Assembly (NCBI RefSeq): GCF_000420145.1
Contig: NZ_ATUJ01000003.1
Location: 248,001 to 312,000 of the forward strand
Source of the DNA: Paracoccus zeaxanthinifaciens ATCC 21588
GTDB lineage: Bacteria > Pseudomonadota > Alphaproteobacteria > Rhodobacterales > Rhodobacteraceae
Reading direction: 5' to 3'
DNA: 64,000 nt
In this document: positions 45,161 to 54,909 of the stretch, piece after piece
Position numbering within the stretch: position 1 is the stretch's first letter
How the letters are laid out: the number at the start of each line of letters is the position of its first letter
Notes under the pieces: generated by a model
Told to the model about the DNA's origin: nothing
The model's input: the letters and a program-made list of their open reading frames with translations, nothing else
Databases searched by the model: none
Made by a program: the position numbers and the translations under genes

Positions 45161-45394
45161 TCAGTCCTCGGATTCATACAGATTGATGGGCTGGCCCGGC
45201 ATGATCGTGCTGATGGCATGCTTGTAGACCAGCTGCGACTGTCCGTCGCGACGAAGGAGGACGCAGAAATTGTCGAACCAGGTGATCACGCCCTGCAGCT
45301 TGACGCCGTTGATCAGGAAGATGGTGACAGGCACCTTCGCCTTGCGGACATGATTGAGAAATGCGTCCTGAAGGTTCTGTTTTTCACCGGCCAT
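45161..45394 (-). CDS. hfq: RNA chaperone Hfq
   Basis: 77-residue Sm-like protein that pairs sRNAs with mRNAs as a hexamer. Sm1: [32 protein letters not shown]; Sm2: [12 protein letters not shown]. Proximal-face residues QNLQDAFLN and the YKH motif are intact. Short acidic tail (NLYESED). The ATG at 45394 (AGEKQNLQ) fits all homologues. Possible promoter at 45433-45461. Confidence 0.98.
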   Translation of the reverse strand: MAGEKQNLQDAFLNHVRKAKVPVTIFLINGVKLQGVITWFDNFCVLLRRDGQSQLVYKHAISTIMPGQPINLYESED

Positions 45395-45432
45395 TATCTG
45401 TCGTCCGTTTGTCACTGTCCCGATCGGTTCAA

Positions 45433-45461
45433 CACTTAGGCCGTAGCGCCACCCCATGCAA
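45433..45461 (-). promoter_or_regulatory. Possible promoter of hfq-hflX
   Basis: TTGCAT-N17-TAAGTG on the minus strand, ending about 39 bases before the hfq ATG, in the 118-base gap after trkH. Fit is moderate; the 118 bases hold nothing else I recognise. Confidence 0.4.
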
Positions 45462-45512
45462 GCACGCCGGGCAAGAACCATCATATTATCGACATGTTGC
45501 GACCCTGCGGCC

Positions 45513-47135
45513 TCAGCGGCGCCAGAATTCCGGCGACAGCAGGGCCAGCAGGGCCAGCGTCTCGATCCGGCCCATGATCATCGCGATGGCAAGGACGCCC
45601 TTGGTGAAGTCGGGCAGGCCCGACCACCCCTCCCACGGGGCCGAGGCGATGCCCGCCGTCCCCTCGAATGCGGGCGTCAGGGGGATCGCGCCGGCCAGCG
45701 GGCCGGTATTCGTCAGGGCGGCGATGGACAGGATCGTCGCGGTCTCGAACTCGATCTGATGGATCGAGACCAGCGACACGACCACCGCGATCGAGGTGGC
45801 GAACAGCATGAAGAAAATGAAGGCGAGATAGGCCCCCTCGCGGCGCAGGCGCCTTGCGATGCGCCCCCCGCCCGAGACCGAGCTGGGGTGGATGATGCGC
45901 TCCATCTCGCGCTCTCCGTGGCGGGCAAGGGCATAGACGCGCAGCAGCTTGACCCCGCCCGCGGTCGTGGCGACACCGCCGCCCATCATCGCCAGCCCCG
46001 CAAGGATCAGCCCCGGTGCGGTCAGCCCCGACCAGGACCGCGCACCCTGCCAGCTGACCGAGTTCCAGCCCGTCGTCGTCAGGTAGCTGAGCGCGTTGAA
46101 CATCCCCCCCCACAGCGCCGACAGCCCCGATGCGATGCGCTGCAACGGGTCGGGGCGCTGGTCGCCCAGGTCGATCGCCCCCAGGAAGTGGCGCAGGAAC
46201 AGCACCGCCGTCACCAGCGCGACCAGCCCGAAGGCCATGCGCAGTTCGGGATCGTCGCGCAGCTTGTCGGTGGCCCGCAGCTCGGCCCCGCCCGGCCAGA
46301 AGCGACGCGACAGCGCGGGCACGAGGAAGACGAAGACCAGCATCTCTCCGGCGACGCCCGACACCTCGCCCGGCGGGCCGACCACGGGCGAGATCCCCGA
46401 GGTGGACAGCGTTCCCATCGCCCGCGTCAGCGCAAGGAAGGAGGGATCGCCCAGCAGCAGCAGCCCCACCCACAGGACCAGCGTCAGCACCAGGTAGATC
46501 GGCCCCACCTCGGCCCCGGCGCGCAGCAGGCGCAGCGCGGGATCGGCCAGCGGGCTGTCATAGACCGGGTCCGACAGATGCGGCTGCACCGTGCGCGGGT
46601 CCGAGGATTTCGGCAGCCTCTCGCGGTATTCCTCGCGGCCGGACGGGCTTGCCATGATCTCGAACCCGCCGACGCGCAGGGGGGCCAGGATGGCGACGGC
46701 GGCGACCAGGATGAAGAAGCCGCCCATCCAGCCGACCATCGCGCGCCACAGATGCAGCGGTTCGGGCAGCAGGTCCGCCGAATAGAGCGAGGCCCCCGTC
46801 GTCGTCAGCGAGGACACCATTTCCCACCACGCGTTGACATAGCCGGTATCGGGCAGGCTCTCGGCGAAGGGAAAGGCCATCAGCACGGGCAGCAGGCCGA
46901 AGACCCCCAGCATGGTCAGCAGCGTCTCGCGGGATTTCTGCGGACGCGGGTTGGCATGGGTCGCAAGGCCGATCAGCCCGCCGACGATCAGGATCAGCAG
47001 TGCGGCATAGAGGAACGTGCGCGCGATGGCGTCGTGATCCGTCACCGAGGCATAGGAGGCCGGGATCAGCATCATCAGCGCCACCCCCGCGCTGAGCAGG
47101 ATCAGAAGCGGCAGCCGGGACAGGGTGCGCAGCAT
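45513..47135 (-). CDS. trkH: Trk potassium uptake protein TrkH
   Basis: 540 residues, K+-translocating inner-membrane subunit. Four selectivity loops: [33 protein letters not shown] and [10 protein letters not shown], each after a short pore helix. [23 protein letters not shown] is a cytoplasmic loop between halves. Eleven bases after trkA. Co-acts with TrkA. Confidence 0.95.
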   Translation of the reverse strand: MLRTLSRLPLLILLSAGVALMMLIPASYASVTDHDAIARTFLYAALLILIVGGLIGLATHANPRPQKSRETLLTMLGVFGLLPVLMAFPFAESLPDTGYVNAWWEMVSSLTTTGASLYSADLLPEPLHLWRAMVGWMGGFFILVAAVAILAPLRVGGFEIMASPSGREEYRERLPKSSDPRTVQPHLSDPVYDSPLADPALRLLRAGAEVGPIYLVLTLVLWVGLLLLGDPSFLALTRAMGTLSTSGISPVVGPPGEVSGVAGEMLVFVFLVPALSRRFWPGGAELRATDKLRDDPELRMAFGLVALVTAVLFLRHFLGAIDLGDQRPDPLQRIASGLSALWGGMFNALSYLTTTGWNSVSWQGARSWSGLTAPGLILAGLAMMGGGVATTAGGVKLLRVYALARHGEREMERIIHPSSVSGGGRIARRLRREGAYLAFIFFMLFATSIAVVVSLVSIHQIEFETATILSIAALTNTGPLAGAIPLTPAFEGTAGIASAPWEGWSGLPDFTKGVLAIAMIMGRIETLALLALLSPEFWRR

Positions 47136-47146
47136 CGCGGGCGCCC

Positions 47147-48523
47147 TCAGAAGAAGTCGATCGAGACCTGCAGCAGGCGCTCGACCTCGGGGACGTCATG
47201 GGTCAGGGCGAAGATCAGGACGATGTCGCCCTCTTCGATGCGGGTGTCGGCGGTGGGCTTCACCACGCGGTCGCCCTTGCGCACCGCGCCCAGCAGCGCG
47301 CCCTCGGGGAATTCGATGTCGCGGATCGCGCGGCCCGACATGGGGCTGGTCGACAGGACCTGCGCCTCCATCACCTCGGCCTCGGCATCGCCCACGGAAT
47401 AGATGTCGCGCACGCGCCCGTGGCGGATGTGGCGCAGGATCGTGGACACGGTGGTCGCGCGCGGGTTGATATAGGCGTCGATGTCCAGCGCCCCCATCAG
47501 CGGCACCAGCGTCGGGTCGTTGATCAGCGCGATGGCCATCTTCGCGCCCGACTGCTTGGCGCGCACCGAGGCCAGGATGTTCGTCTTGTCGTCGTCGGTG
47601 ACGGCCAGCACCGCATCCGCGCGCGGCACGCCCGCCTCGTCCAGCAATTCCGCCGACAGCCCGTCGCCGTTCAGCACGATGGTCCGCTCCAGCCGGTCGG
47701 CGGCGAATTCGGCGCGACCGCGGTCGCGCTCGATCAGCTTGGCGCGGATCCGGTCGGCGCGCCGCTCCAGCGTCTGGGCGACCGACAGGCCCACATTGCC
47801 CGCCCCGATGATCGTCAGGCGTTCCTGCTTCTGGGGGGGCTTGCCGAAGATGTCCAGCGTGCGCCCCACATCCTCGGCATGGGCGAAGACATAGATCTGG
47901 TCGTTCGCGAACAGCTGGTCGCCCGGTTCCGGCGCGAACAGACGCCCTTCGCGGCGCACGCCCGCAACGATGGCCCGCAGGCTGGAGAACAGCTCCGTCA
48001 GCTGGCGCAGCGGCGTGTTCAGCGCCGGGCAGTCGGGTTCCAGGTCGATCCCCAGCAGCTGGATCTTGCCGTCCATGAAGGTCTCGACATCGAAGGTCGA
48101 GGGCGCGGACAGGCGCTGCAGCGCGGCCTTCGCGACCTCCTGCTCGGGGCTGATGACCACGTCGATGGGCAGGTGTTCCGTGCGATAGAGATCGCTGTAG
48201 ATCGCGTCCAGATAGGCCGCGCTGCGCAGGCGGGCGATCTTGCGCGGGACCTGGAAGACGGAATGGGCCACCTGGCAGGTGACCATGTTCACCTCGTCCG
48301 AATGGGTGGCGGCGATGATCAGGTCGGCATCGCGTGCGCCTGCGCGGTCCAGGATGTCGGGATGGCTGGCGAAGCCGCTGACGCCCTGCACATCCAGCGT
48401 GTCGGTCGCGCGGCGGATCAGTTCGGGGTTGTTGTCGATCACCGTCACGTCGTTGCGTTCGCCTGCCAGGTGGCGCGCGATCTGCCAGCCGACCTGCCCC
48501 GCTCCGCAGATGATGATCTTCAT
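47147..48523 (-). CDS. trkA: Trk system regulatory protein TrkA
   Basis: 458 residues, peripheral gating ring that binds NAD(H)/ATP and controls TrkH. Two RCK halves, each starting with a Rossmann motif: IIICGAGQVGWQIARHLAGE (residue 2 on) and LTIIGAGNVGLSVAQTLE (about 232), each followed by a RCK_C domain. Positioned between ntrX and trkH, as in many alphaproteobacteria. Confidence 0.95.
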   Translation of the reverse strand: MKIIICGAGQVGWQIARHLAGERNDVTVIDNNPELIRRATDTLDVQGVSGFASHPDILDRAGARDADLIIAATHSDEVNMVTCQVAHSVFQVPRKIARLRSAAYLDAIYSDLYRTEHLPIDVVISPEQEVAKAALQRLSAPSTFDVETFMDGKIQLLGIDLEPDCPALNTPLRQLTELFSSLRAIVAGVRREGRLFAPEPGDQLFANDQIYVFAHAEDVGRTLDIFGKPPQKQERLTIIGAGNVGLSVAQTLERRADRIRAKLIERDRGRAEFAADRLERTIVLNGDGLSAELLDEAGVPRADAVLAVTDDDKTNILASVRAKQSGAKMAIALINDPTLVPLMGALDIDAYINPRATTVSTILRHIRHGRVRDIYSVGDAEAEVMEAQVLSTSPMSGRAIRDIEFPEGALLGAVRKGDRVVKPTADTRIEEGDIVLIFALTHDVPEVERLLQVSIDFF

Positions 48524-48605
48524 GTGTCGCCCCCGAATGGCCCGGCGCGTGACGCACCCGATCCCCCCTGCCTATGCCGGGGGACACGGGCGCGCAAGCG
48601 CGGCA

Positions 48606-49997
48606 CTACTTGCCGACCACCATCTCGTCGTCGCTGCGCGCGCCGCCGACGACGCCGAGGGATTTCAGCTTGCGGTGCAATGCGCTGCGCTCCATGCCCA
48701 CGAATTGCGCGGTGCGGCTGATATTGCCGCCGAAGCGGTTGATCTGCGCGACAAGGTATTCGCGCTCGAACAGCTCTCGTGCCTCGCGCAGCGCCATCGA
48801 GGTGATCTGCGGCCCGAGGCTCAGCGCGTCGCCGTTCTCGGGGGTGGCGCCCTGCGGCTCCAGCTCGGCGGGCTGGATCGCGCCGGGGCCTTCGGCCAGG
48901 ATCAGCACGCGTTCGATCACGTTGCGCAGCTGGCGGATATTGCCGGGCCAGCGCATGGATTGCAGCGCGGCCACCGTCTCTTCGGGCAGGTCGCGGGGCG
49001 TCAGGCCCTGGTGCTGGTGGAAATGCTCGATGAAATGGCGGGCCAGGTGGCCGATATCCTCGCGCCGGTCGGCCAGGGACGGCACGGCGATGGGGACCAC
49101 GTTCAGCCGGTCGTACAGCTCCTGGCGGAAGCGGCCCGCCGCGATCTCGGTCGGCAGGTCGCGGTTGGTCGAGGACAGGACCCGCAGATCCACGCGCACC
49201 CGGTCGGTGCCGCCAGCGCGGATGAACTGCTGTTCGGTCAGCACGCGCAGGATCTTGGGCTGGGTGCCGAGCGGCATGTCGCCCACCTCGTCGAAATAGA
49301 TGATGCCGCCATGCGCCTGTTCCAGCAGGCCCGGCTCGACCCCGCGCTCGGGGGATTCGCGGCCGAACAGCACCTCTTCCATGCGCTCGGGTTCGATGGT
49401 GGCGCAGGGGACGGTCACGAAGGGCGCCTGAGCGCGCGGGCTGTGGGCGTGGATATAGCGCGCGGCCAGTTCCTTGCCGGTGCCGGGTTCGCCCGACAGC
49501 ATGACGCGGCCGTTCGACTTGGCCACCTTGTCCAGCCCGTCGCGCAGCCGCTTGAAGGCGACCGACTGGCCCAGCATCTCGGTGCTGCGCCCCTCGCCGC
49601 GGCGCAGGGTGCTGTTCTCGCGGCGCAGGCGGCTGGTCTCGGTCGCGCGGTTGATGACGACCATCAGCTGGTCGATGTTGAACGGCTTCTCGATGAAGTC
49701 GTAGGCCCCCTGCCGGATCGCGGCGACGGCGATCTCGATATTGCCATGCCCCGAGATGATGATGACCGGCACGTCGGGATTGTTCCGCTTGACCTGCTTG
49801 AGGATGTCGATCCCGTCCATGCGGCTGTCCTTCAGCCAGATGTCCAGGATCATGAGCGAGGGCTCGCGCTCGTTCAGGGCGCCGATGGCCTCGTCGGAAT
49901 TGGCCGCAAGCCGGGTCTCGAAGCCCTCGTCCTTCAGGATGTCCGAGATCAGTTCACGGATGTCGCGTTCGTCATCGACGATCAGGATGTCACTCAT
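48606..49997 (-). CDS. ntrX: Response regulator NtrX
   Basis: 463 residues, partner of NtrY in nitrogen/redox and envelope control. Receiver with D52 (LMILDIWLKDSRMDG) and K in FIEKPFN; AAA+ domain with GEPGTGKELAA and intact Walker B GIIYFDEVGDM; C-terminal Fis-type helix FGGNISRTAQFVGMERSALHRKLK. The L1 loop that carries GAFTGA in sigma-54 activators reads FGRESPERGVEPGLLEQA, so sigma-54 contact is unlikely. ATG overlaps ntrY by four bases. Confidence 0.95.
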   Translation of the reverse strand: MSDILIVDDERDIRELISDILKDEGFETRLAANSDEAIGALNEREPSLMILDIWLKDSRMDGIDILKQVKRNNPDVPVIIISGHGNIEIAVAAIRQGAYDFIEKPFNIDQLMVVINRATETSRLRRENSTLRRGEGRSTEMLGQSVAFKRLRDGLDKVAKSNGRVMLSGEPGTGKELAARYIHAHSPRAQAPFVTVPCATIEPERMEEVLFGRESPERGVEPGLLEQAHGGIIYFDEVGDMPLGTQPKILRVLTEQQFIRAGGTDRVRVDLRVLSSTNRDLPTEIAAGRFRQELYDRLNVVPIAVPSLADRREDIGHLARHFIEHFHQHQGLTPRDLPEETVAALQSMRWPGNIRQLRNVIERVLILAEGPGAIQPAELEPQGATPENGDALSLGPQITSMALREARELFEREYLVAQINRFGGNISRTAQFVGMERSALHRKLKSLGVVGGARSDDEMVVGK

Positions 49998-52252
49998 GCG
50001 CTCGCCTCGCTGCTTTCCTGTCTGCTCTTCTTGGCCGCGCGCACCGGATGGCGTTCGCGCGGCAGTCGGATTTCGGCCATCGCGCCCTGATCGTCGGGCG
50101 CGTCCGTCAGGGTCAGGCTTCCGCCATGTTCCTCGACGATCTTCTTCACGATGGGCAGGCCCAGCCCGGTCCCCTGCGCCTTCAGCGTCACGTAGGGCTC
50201 GAACAGGCGGGACCGGTCGGCGGGCAGGCCCGGACCGTTGTCGGTCACGCGCATCACCACCATCTCGGGTTCGGCGATCAGCGCGACCGAGATGCGCGGC
50301 TGCCAGCCCTCGGGGGCCTCGGACGCCTTCTCCTCGACGGCCTCGCCCGCGTTCTTGAGGATGTTCGTCAGCGCCTGCCGCAGCATGCCCGCGTCGCAAT
50401 CGACGATGACGGGCTGGGCCGGAATGTCGGTCGTGATGCCCCCCGGCAGGGCGTCCTGCTGCAGGATCACGATCTCGGACAGCAGGGCGGCCAGGTCGGT
50501 CTCCGCGCGGTCGGGTTCGGGCATGCGGGCAAAGCGGCTGAATTCGTCCACGATGCGGCGCAGGTCGTTCGTCTGGCGGATGATCACCTCGACATACTGG
50601 TCCAGCGCGGGGCGGTCCTCTTCGGGGGCCATGGGCGCGAACTTGCGGCGCAGGCGTTCGGCCGACAGCTGGATCGGCGTCAGCGGGTTCTTGATCTCGT
50701 GGGCGACGCGGCGGGCGACATCGCCCCAGGCGGCCATGCGCTGCGCGCTGACCAGTTCGGTCACGTCATCGAAGGCGACCACGTACCCCTCCAGCGCGCC
50801 ATCGTTGCCGCGGCGCACGGCCATGCGGACCAGCAGGCTCTCCAGCCGCGACTGGCGCATCAGGCGCACCTCGTCCTGCACCGTCTCGGCCACGGATGAC
50901 GCCAGCTTCTCGAACAGCGGCTCGAATTCGGGGACGACCTCGGACAGCAGCGCGTCGATGTCCAGCTTGGGATCCAGCCCCAGAAGGCGACTGGCCGAGC
51001 GGTTGACGAAGTCGATCTCTCCGGCGGCATCCAGCCCGATCACCCCCGACGTGACCGAGCCCAGCACGTTGTCGAACAGGCGGCGCTGCTCGTCGCTGGC
51101 GCGATAGCTCTCGACCAGTTCCTCGCGCTGCGCCTTCAGCTGGCGGGTCATGCGGTTGAAGGCCTGGCCCAGGGTCTGGATCTCGTCGCCGGTGCGGGGT
51201 TCGGGGATCTGCAGGTCCAGATCGCCCCGGCCCACCTGTTCGGACGCCTGCGCCAGCAGCCCGATGGGCCGCGACAGGCGGCTTGCGAACCACAGGCCCA
51301 GCCAGATCGCCACCGCGACCAGCAGCAGCGCAAAGCCCAGATAGACCAGCGAGAATTCCAGCAGCACCTGGCTGCGCATTTCCTCGAGCTGGCGATAGTC
51401 GCCCGCCGTCGCGCGGGTGTCGTCCACCAGCCCCAGCAGATCGCCATCCACGTCCCGCGTCACATAGAGATACCGGTCCGCCAGCGGCGGCAGCGCCACG
51501 AGGGCGCGGAACTCGTCATTGTCCCAATCCTCGATCAGGACCAGCCCCTCGGTCTGGGCGCGGTCCAGGTCGTCGCTGACGGGCTGTTCGTACCAGAACA
51601 GGTAGCTGCGCTCGCCGCGTGCGCGGATCTCGCCCGCGCCGTTGATGATATAGGCCTCGCGCAGGCCGCGCTGGATCAGCCCCTGCCCCTGCGTCAGAAG
51701 CTGGCGCATCTCGCCATCCTCGATGAGGGGGTTCGCGCGGCCCGCCTGGATCAGCACCCCCGCAAGGGCGCGCGCATCCTCGGCCAGGTCGCTGCGATGT
51801 TCGGCCTGATACGCCTCGGCCGCCGCCTGAGAGGTGGTCACCACCTGCTGCACCCGGTCCGAGAACCAGCCCTCCAGGCCGATATTCACCAGAAAGCCCG
51901 CGAACAGCGCCACCAGTACCGTCGGGATCAGCGCAAGGCCGCCAAAGATCGCGACCAGCCGCGCATGCAGTCGCGCCGCCGGGGCCGCACGCCTGCGGGC
52001 CGAAATCAGCCGCGCCATCCGCGCCACGATGAAGGCGACCAGGACCAGCAGGTACAGAAGATCGGCCAGCAGCACCGCACGCAGCATGTGCCCCGGCCAG
52101 TCGCGCCCGAAGGGCGTCATCACGGCGAATGTGGCCAAGGCCAGCAGCAGCCCGCTGACCAGCACGATCCACGTGGTCGCGCCACGCCAGTGACGCGGAA
52201 GGCGCAGACGCGCCAACCTGTCCCAGCTCAAACCTGCAACCAGGCCCGACAT
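49994..52252 (-). CDS. ntrY: Membrane sensor kinase NtrY
   Basis: 752 residues. Three or more N-terminal helices (IVLVSGLLLALATFAVM, LLADLLYLLVLVAFIVARM, LVAIFGGLALIPTVLVALFAGFLV), a periplasmic region, a further helix and HAMP (SRPIGLLAQASEQVGRGDLDLQ), PAS (RLFDNVLGSVTSGVIGLD), then HisKA VAHEIKNPLTPIQLSAERLRR and HATPase. ATG at 52252 preferred; an in-frame GTG lies three codons earlier. Phosphorylates NtrX. Confidence 0.94.
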   Translation of the reverse strand: MSGLVAGLSWDRLARLRLPRHWRGATTWIVLVSGLLLALATFAVMTPFGRDWPGHMLRAVLLADLLYLLVLVAFIVARMARLISARRRAAPAARLHARLVAIFGGLALIPTVLVALFAGFLVNIGLEGWFSDRVQQVVTTSQAAAEAYQAEHRSDLAEDARALAGVLIQAGRANPLIEDGEMRQLLTQGQGLIQRGLREAYIINGAGEIRARGERSYLFWYEQPVSDDLDRAQTEGLVLIEDWDNDEFRALVALPPLADRYLYVTRDVDGDLLGLVDDTRATAGDYRQLEEMRSQVLLEFSLVYLGFALLLVAVAIWLGLWFASRLSRPIGLLAQASEQVGRGDLDLQIPEPRTGDEIQTLGQAFNRMTRQLKAQREELVESYRASDEQRRLFDNVLGSVTSGVIGLDAAGEIDFVNRSASRLLGLDPKLDIDALLSEVVPEFEPLFEKLASSVAETVQDEVRLMRQSRLESLLVRMAVRRGNDGALEGYVVAFDDVTELVSAQRMAAWGDVARRVAHEIKNPLTPIQLSAERLRRKFAPMAPEEDRPALDQYVEVIIRQTNDLRRIVDEFSRFARMPEPDRAETDLAALLSEIVILQQDALPGGITTDIPAQPVIVDCDAGMLRQALTNILKNAGEAVEEKASEAPEGWQPRISVALIAEPEMVVMRVTDNGPGLPADRSRLFEPYVTLKAQGTGLGLPIVKKIVEEHGGSLTLTDAPDDQGAMAEIRLPRERHPVRAAKKSRQESSEASA

Positions 52253-52327
52253 AACCCCCACTCGCCGTCTGACGCGGCTTCCAGAATGGCCAGCGCGTTG
52301 TATCCGCGCTGCGCCCCTGTGGCGGTT

Positions 52328-53782
52328 TTACATCAGTTTGCGGCGCCGTGTCACCTCGATATTCAGCTCGGTCAGTTTCTTGCGCAGCGTATTGCGGTTG
52401 ATCCCCAGCAGATCGGCGCAGCGCAGCTGGTTGCCGCCGGTCGCATCCAGCGCGACCTGCAGCAGCGGACGCTCGACCTCTCGCAGGATGCGGTCGTAGA
52501 GGCCCGGGGGCGGCAGGCTGTCGCCATGCAGGTCGAAATAGCGCTGCAGATGCTGTTCCACGGAATCCGACAGGTTGGCACCGGCGCCATGCGCGGGCAT
52601 GGGCGCTGATGCGGGCTCGGACAGGTCGGCCTGCATGACGGGGGCCGCCTGCGGGGCGGGGGCGCGACCGCCGCCGCCATGCTGGGACAGCGCCTCGCGC
52701 ATCTCGTCCAGGCTGATGGCGGGACCGCTGGCCGTCAGGGCCAGGCGGCGCATCATGTTCTCCAGCTCGCGGACGTTGCCGGGGAAGGGATGGGCGCGCA
52801 GCAGGGCCGCGGCATCGTCCGACAGGCCGCGCTCGGGCAGGCCATGCGCCTGTGCGCGCGCCAGCAGATGGCTGGCCAGCGGCAGGATGTCGTCCACGCG
52901 CGACCGCAGCGGCGGCACGCTGATCGTCACCCCCGCCAGGCGATAGTACAGGTCCGAGCGCAGCCGCCCCGCGGTCACATCGGCCTGCGGATCGGGACCG
53001 GTCGTGGCGACGATGCGCGGCGCGTTGGCGCGGTCCGGGCCGGTCTCCATCGCCTCGATCAGGCCGATCAGGCGGGCCTGCGCGGCGGTGTCGAAACCGG
53101 CCGGGTTCTCGATCACGATGGTGCCGCCGCGGGCCTTCTCGGCAGCGCGGGCGACCGCGTCCTCGCCCGCATCGGCCGAGGTCAGGAAGGCCAGCCCCCC
53201 GTCGCGGCGATCCGACAGTTCGTGGAAGCTGCGCGCGATGGTCGTCTTGCCGACCCCCGCCTCGCCCGCGATGATCACGGCCAGGTCGGCGTTCAGCACC
53301 CGCGCGACCATGCGGAACAGCGCCTGCATCGAGGGCGCGTGCCCGATCAGCGGCATCGCCGGATCCGCCGCCTCGCGAGAGATCTGGAGCGGTTCCGGCA
53401 CCGGGTCCGACTTGCGCGGGCGGCGCGACAGGGCCTGGTTCGCCTTGGTCATCAGATCCGGCAGGTCGAAGGGCTTGGGCAGGTATTCGAACGCCTCGGC
53501 CTCGGTCGCGCGGATGGCGGTCACGATGGTGTTCTGCGCCGAGATCACGATGACGGGCAGGTCGGGCCGGGCCTCGCGCATGGCGGGGATGCGGTCGATG
53601 CCGTTGCCGTCGGGCATCATGACATCGGTGATGACCAGGTCGCCGCGGCCCTCGTCCACCCATTTCGCCAGCTGCGCCAGGCTGCCGGTGGCATGGACAC
53701 GACAGCCCGCGCGGGTCAGCGCCTGCGTCAGCACCGTGCGGATGGTGCGGTCATCATCGGCGATCAGAACTGTTCCGTCCAT
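52328..53782 (-). CDS. ntrC: Nitrogen regulator NtrC (sigma-54-independent type)
   Basis: 484 residues. Receiver with D53 (LVITDVMMPDGNG) and YLPKPFD; AAA+ Walker A GEAGVGKTT near 170. There is no GAFTGA loop: the region is short (SADAGEDAVARAAEKARGG) and the Walker B reads TIVIENPAGF instead of the usual FLDEIGD. C-terminal Fis helix GNQLRCADLLGINRNTLRKKL. Rhodobacter NtrC also lacks GAFTGA and activates the housekeeping polymerase. Phosphorylated by NtrB 11 bases upstream. Confidence 0.94.
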   Translation of the reverse strand: MDGTVLIADDDRTIRTVLTQALTRAGCRVHATGSLAQLAKWVDEGRGDLVITDVMMPDGNGIDRIPAMREARPDLPVIVISAQNTIVTAIRATEAEAFEYLPKPFDLPDLMTKANQALSRRPRKSDPVPEPLQISREAADPAMPLIGHAPSMQALFRMVARVLNADLAVIIAGEAGVGKTTIARSFHELSDRRDGGLAFLTSADAGEDAVARAAEKARGGTIVIENPAGFDTAAQARLIGLIEAMETGPDRANAPRIVATTGPDPQADVTAGRLRSDLYYRLAGVTISVPPLRSRVDDILPLASHLLARAQAHGLPERGLSDDAAALLRAHPFPGNVRELENMMRRLALTASGPAISLDEMREALSQHGGGGRAPAPQAAPVMQADLSEPASAPMPAHGAGANLSDSVEQHLQRYFDLHGDSLPPPGLYDRILREVERPLLQVALDATGGNQLRCADLLGINRNTLRKKLTELNIEVTRRRKLM

Positions 53783-53793
53783 GATTCAGGTCC

Positions 53794-54909
53794 TTATGCC
53801 TTGGGCAGTGAAATTCGGAAGACGGTGCGACCGGGGCGGCTGTCCACCCGGATCAGCGCGCCGTGGTCGGTGACGATCTTGCTGACCAGCGCCAGCCCCA
53901 GCCCGGTGCCGTTCTCGCGACCCGAGACGAAGGGCTCGAACACCTGGTCCGCGATCTCGGGGGGGAAGCCGGGGCCGTTATCCTCGATCTCGATCTGCAG
54001 GGGCAGCGCGCGGCCCGCAGGGTCGGTATCGCTGGGGGGACGCCGCAGGGTATGGTCGTAGAAGCTGTGCAGCCGGATGGTGCCGCCGGCCTTGCCCTTC
54101 AGCGCCTCGGCGGCGTTCTTGACCAGGTTCAGGCAGACCTGCATCAGCTGGTCCGCATCGGCCAGCGCCGGGGGCAACGAGGGGTCGTAATCGGTGACGA
54201 TCTTCACGTCCCTGGCAAAGCCCACCTGCGCCGAGCGGCGCACCTGCTCCAGCACGTCATGCACGTTCAGCGATCCCAAAGCGGGCGGAGAGGTGTCGCC
54301 GAACCGCTCGACCTGTTCCAGCAGCGCGACGATGCGGCGGCTTTCGCTGACGATCATCTCGGCCATCTCGCGATCCTCGGGGGATGCGTTCATGCCCATC
54401 AACTGCGCGGCGCCGCGGATGCCCGCCAGGGGGTTCTTGATCTCGTGGGCCAGCATCTCGGCCATGCCGATGGCGCTGCGGGCGACGCTGCGGGCGCTGC
54501 GGGTCTGGTGAAGGCCCTCGGCCTCGTCGGGGACGATCAGCAGGCTGGCCACGCCGCCGCCATGCCCCGGCGGTCCCGCATGGACCGCCGCCCTGCGGGA
54601 GCTGTGCCCCCCCGCGCGATCGCCGATATCGAAGACCACGTGACTGTGAAAGAACGCCTCCTCGCTGGCATTCACGCGCCCGACCAGCGGCCCGATGGGC
54701 GGCGCGATGCGCAGGCGGGTCGCCATCTCGTCGCCCTCGAGATGCTTGCCCAGGGACCAGGTGCGCGACAGGTTCAGCCACAGTTCGGCCGCGTCGTTCA
54801 TCGCGGCCACGCGCCCCTCGGCATCCAGGATCACCGCGGGCAGCGGCAGGGCGTGCCAGCCCGGCCCGGGATCGGCCTCGACGAAGTCGCGGGGGCGCGG
54901 TGAGGTCAT
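53794..54909 (-). CDS. ntrB: Nitrogen sensor kinase/phosphatase NtrB
   Basis: 371 residues, soluble. N-terminal PAS (WHALPLPAVILDAEGRVAAMNDAAELWL), HisKA EMLAHEIKNPLAGIRGAAQLM, HATPase NLVKNAAEAL, DNGPGFPP and ENGTGLGLALVSKIV. Under PII control it phosphorylates NtrC in nitrogen limitation. ATG overlaps the nifR3 stop (ATGA). Confidence 0.95.
   Translation of the reverse strand: MTSPRPRDFVEADPGPGWHALPLPAVILDAEGRVAAMNDAAELWLNLSRTWSLGKHLEGDEMATRLRIAPPIGPLVGRVNASEEAFFHSHVVFDIGDRAGGHSSRRAAVHAGPPGHGGGVASLLIVPDEAEGLHQTRSARSVARSAIGMAEMLAHEIKNPLAGIRGAAQLMGMNASPEDREMAEMIVSESRRIVALLEQVERFGDTSPPALGSLNVHDVLEQVRRSAQVGFARDVKIVTDYDPSLPPALADADQLMQVCLNLVKNAAEALKGKAGGTIRLHSFYDHTLRRPPSDTDPAGRALPLQIEIEDNGPGFPPEIADQVFEPFVSGRENGTGLGLALVSKIVTDHGALIRVDSRPGRTVFRISLPKA

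Noticed and set aside
48524..48605. Terminator between ntrX and trkA
   Set aside because: CCCCC/GGGGG arms (about 48575-48595) with a 10-base loop have no T run on the minus strand; too weak to call.
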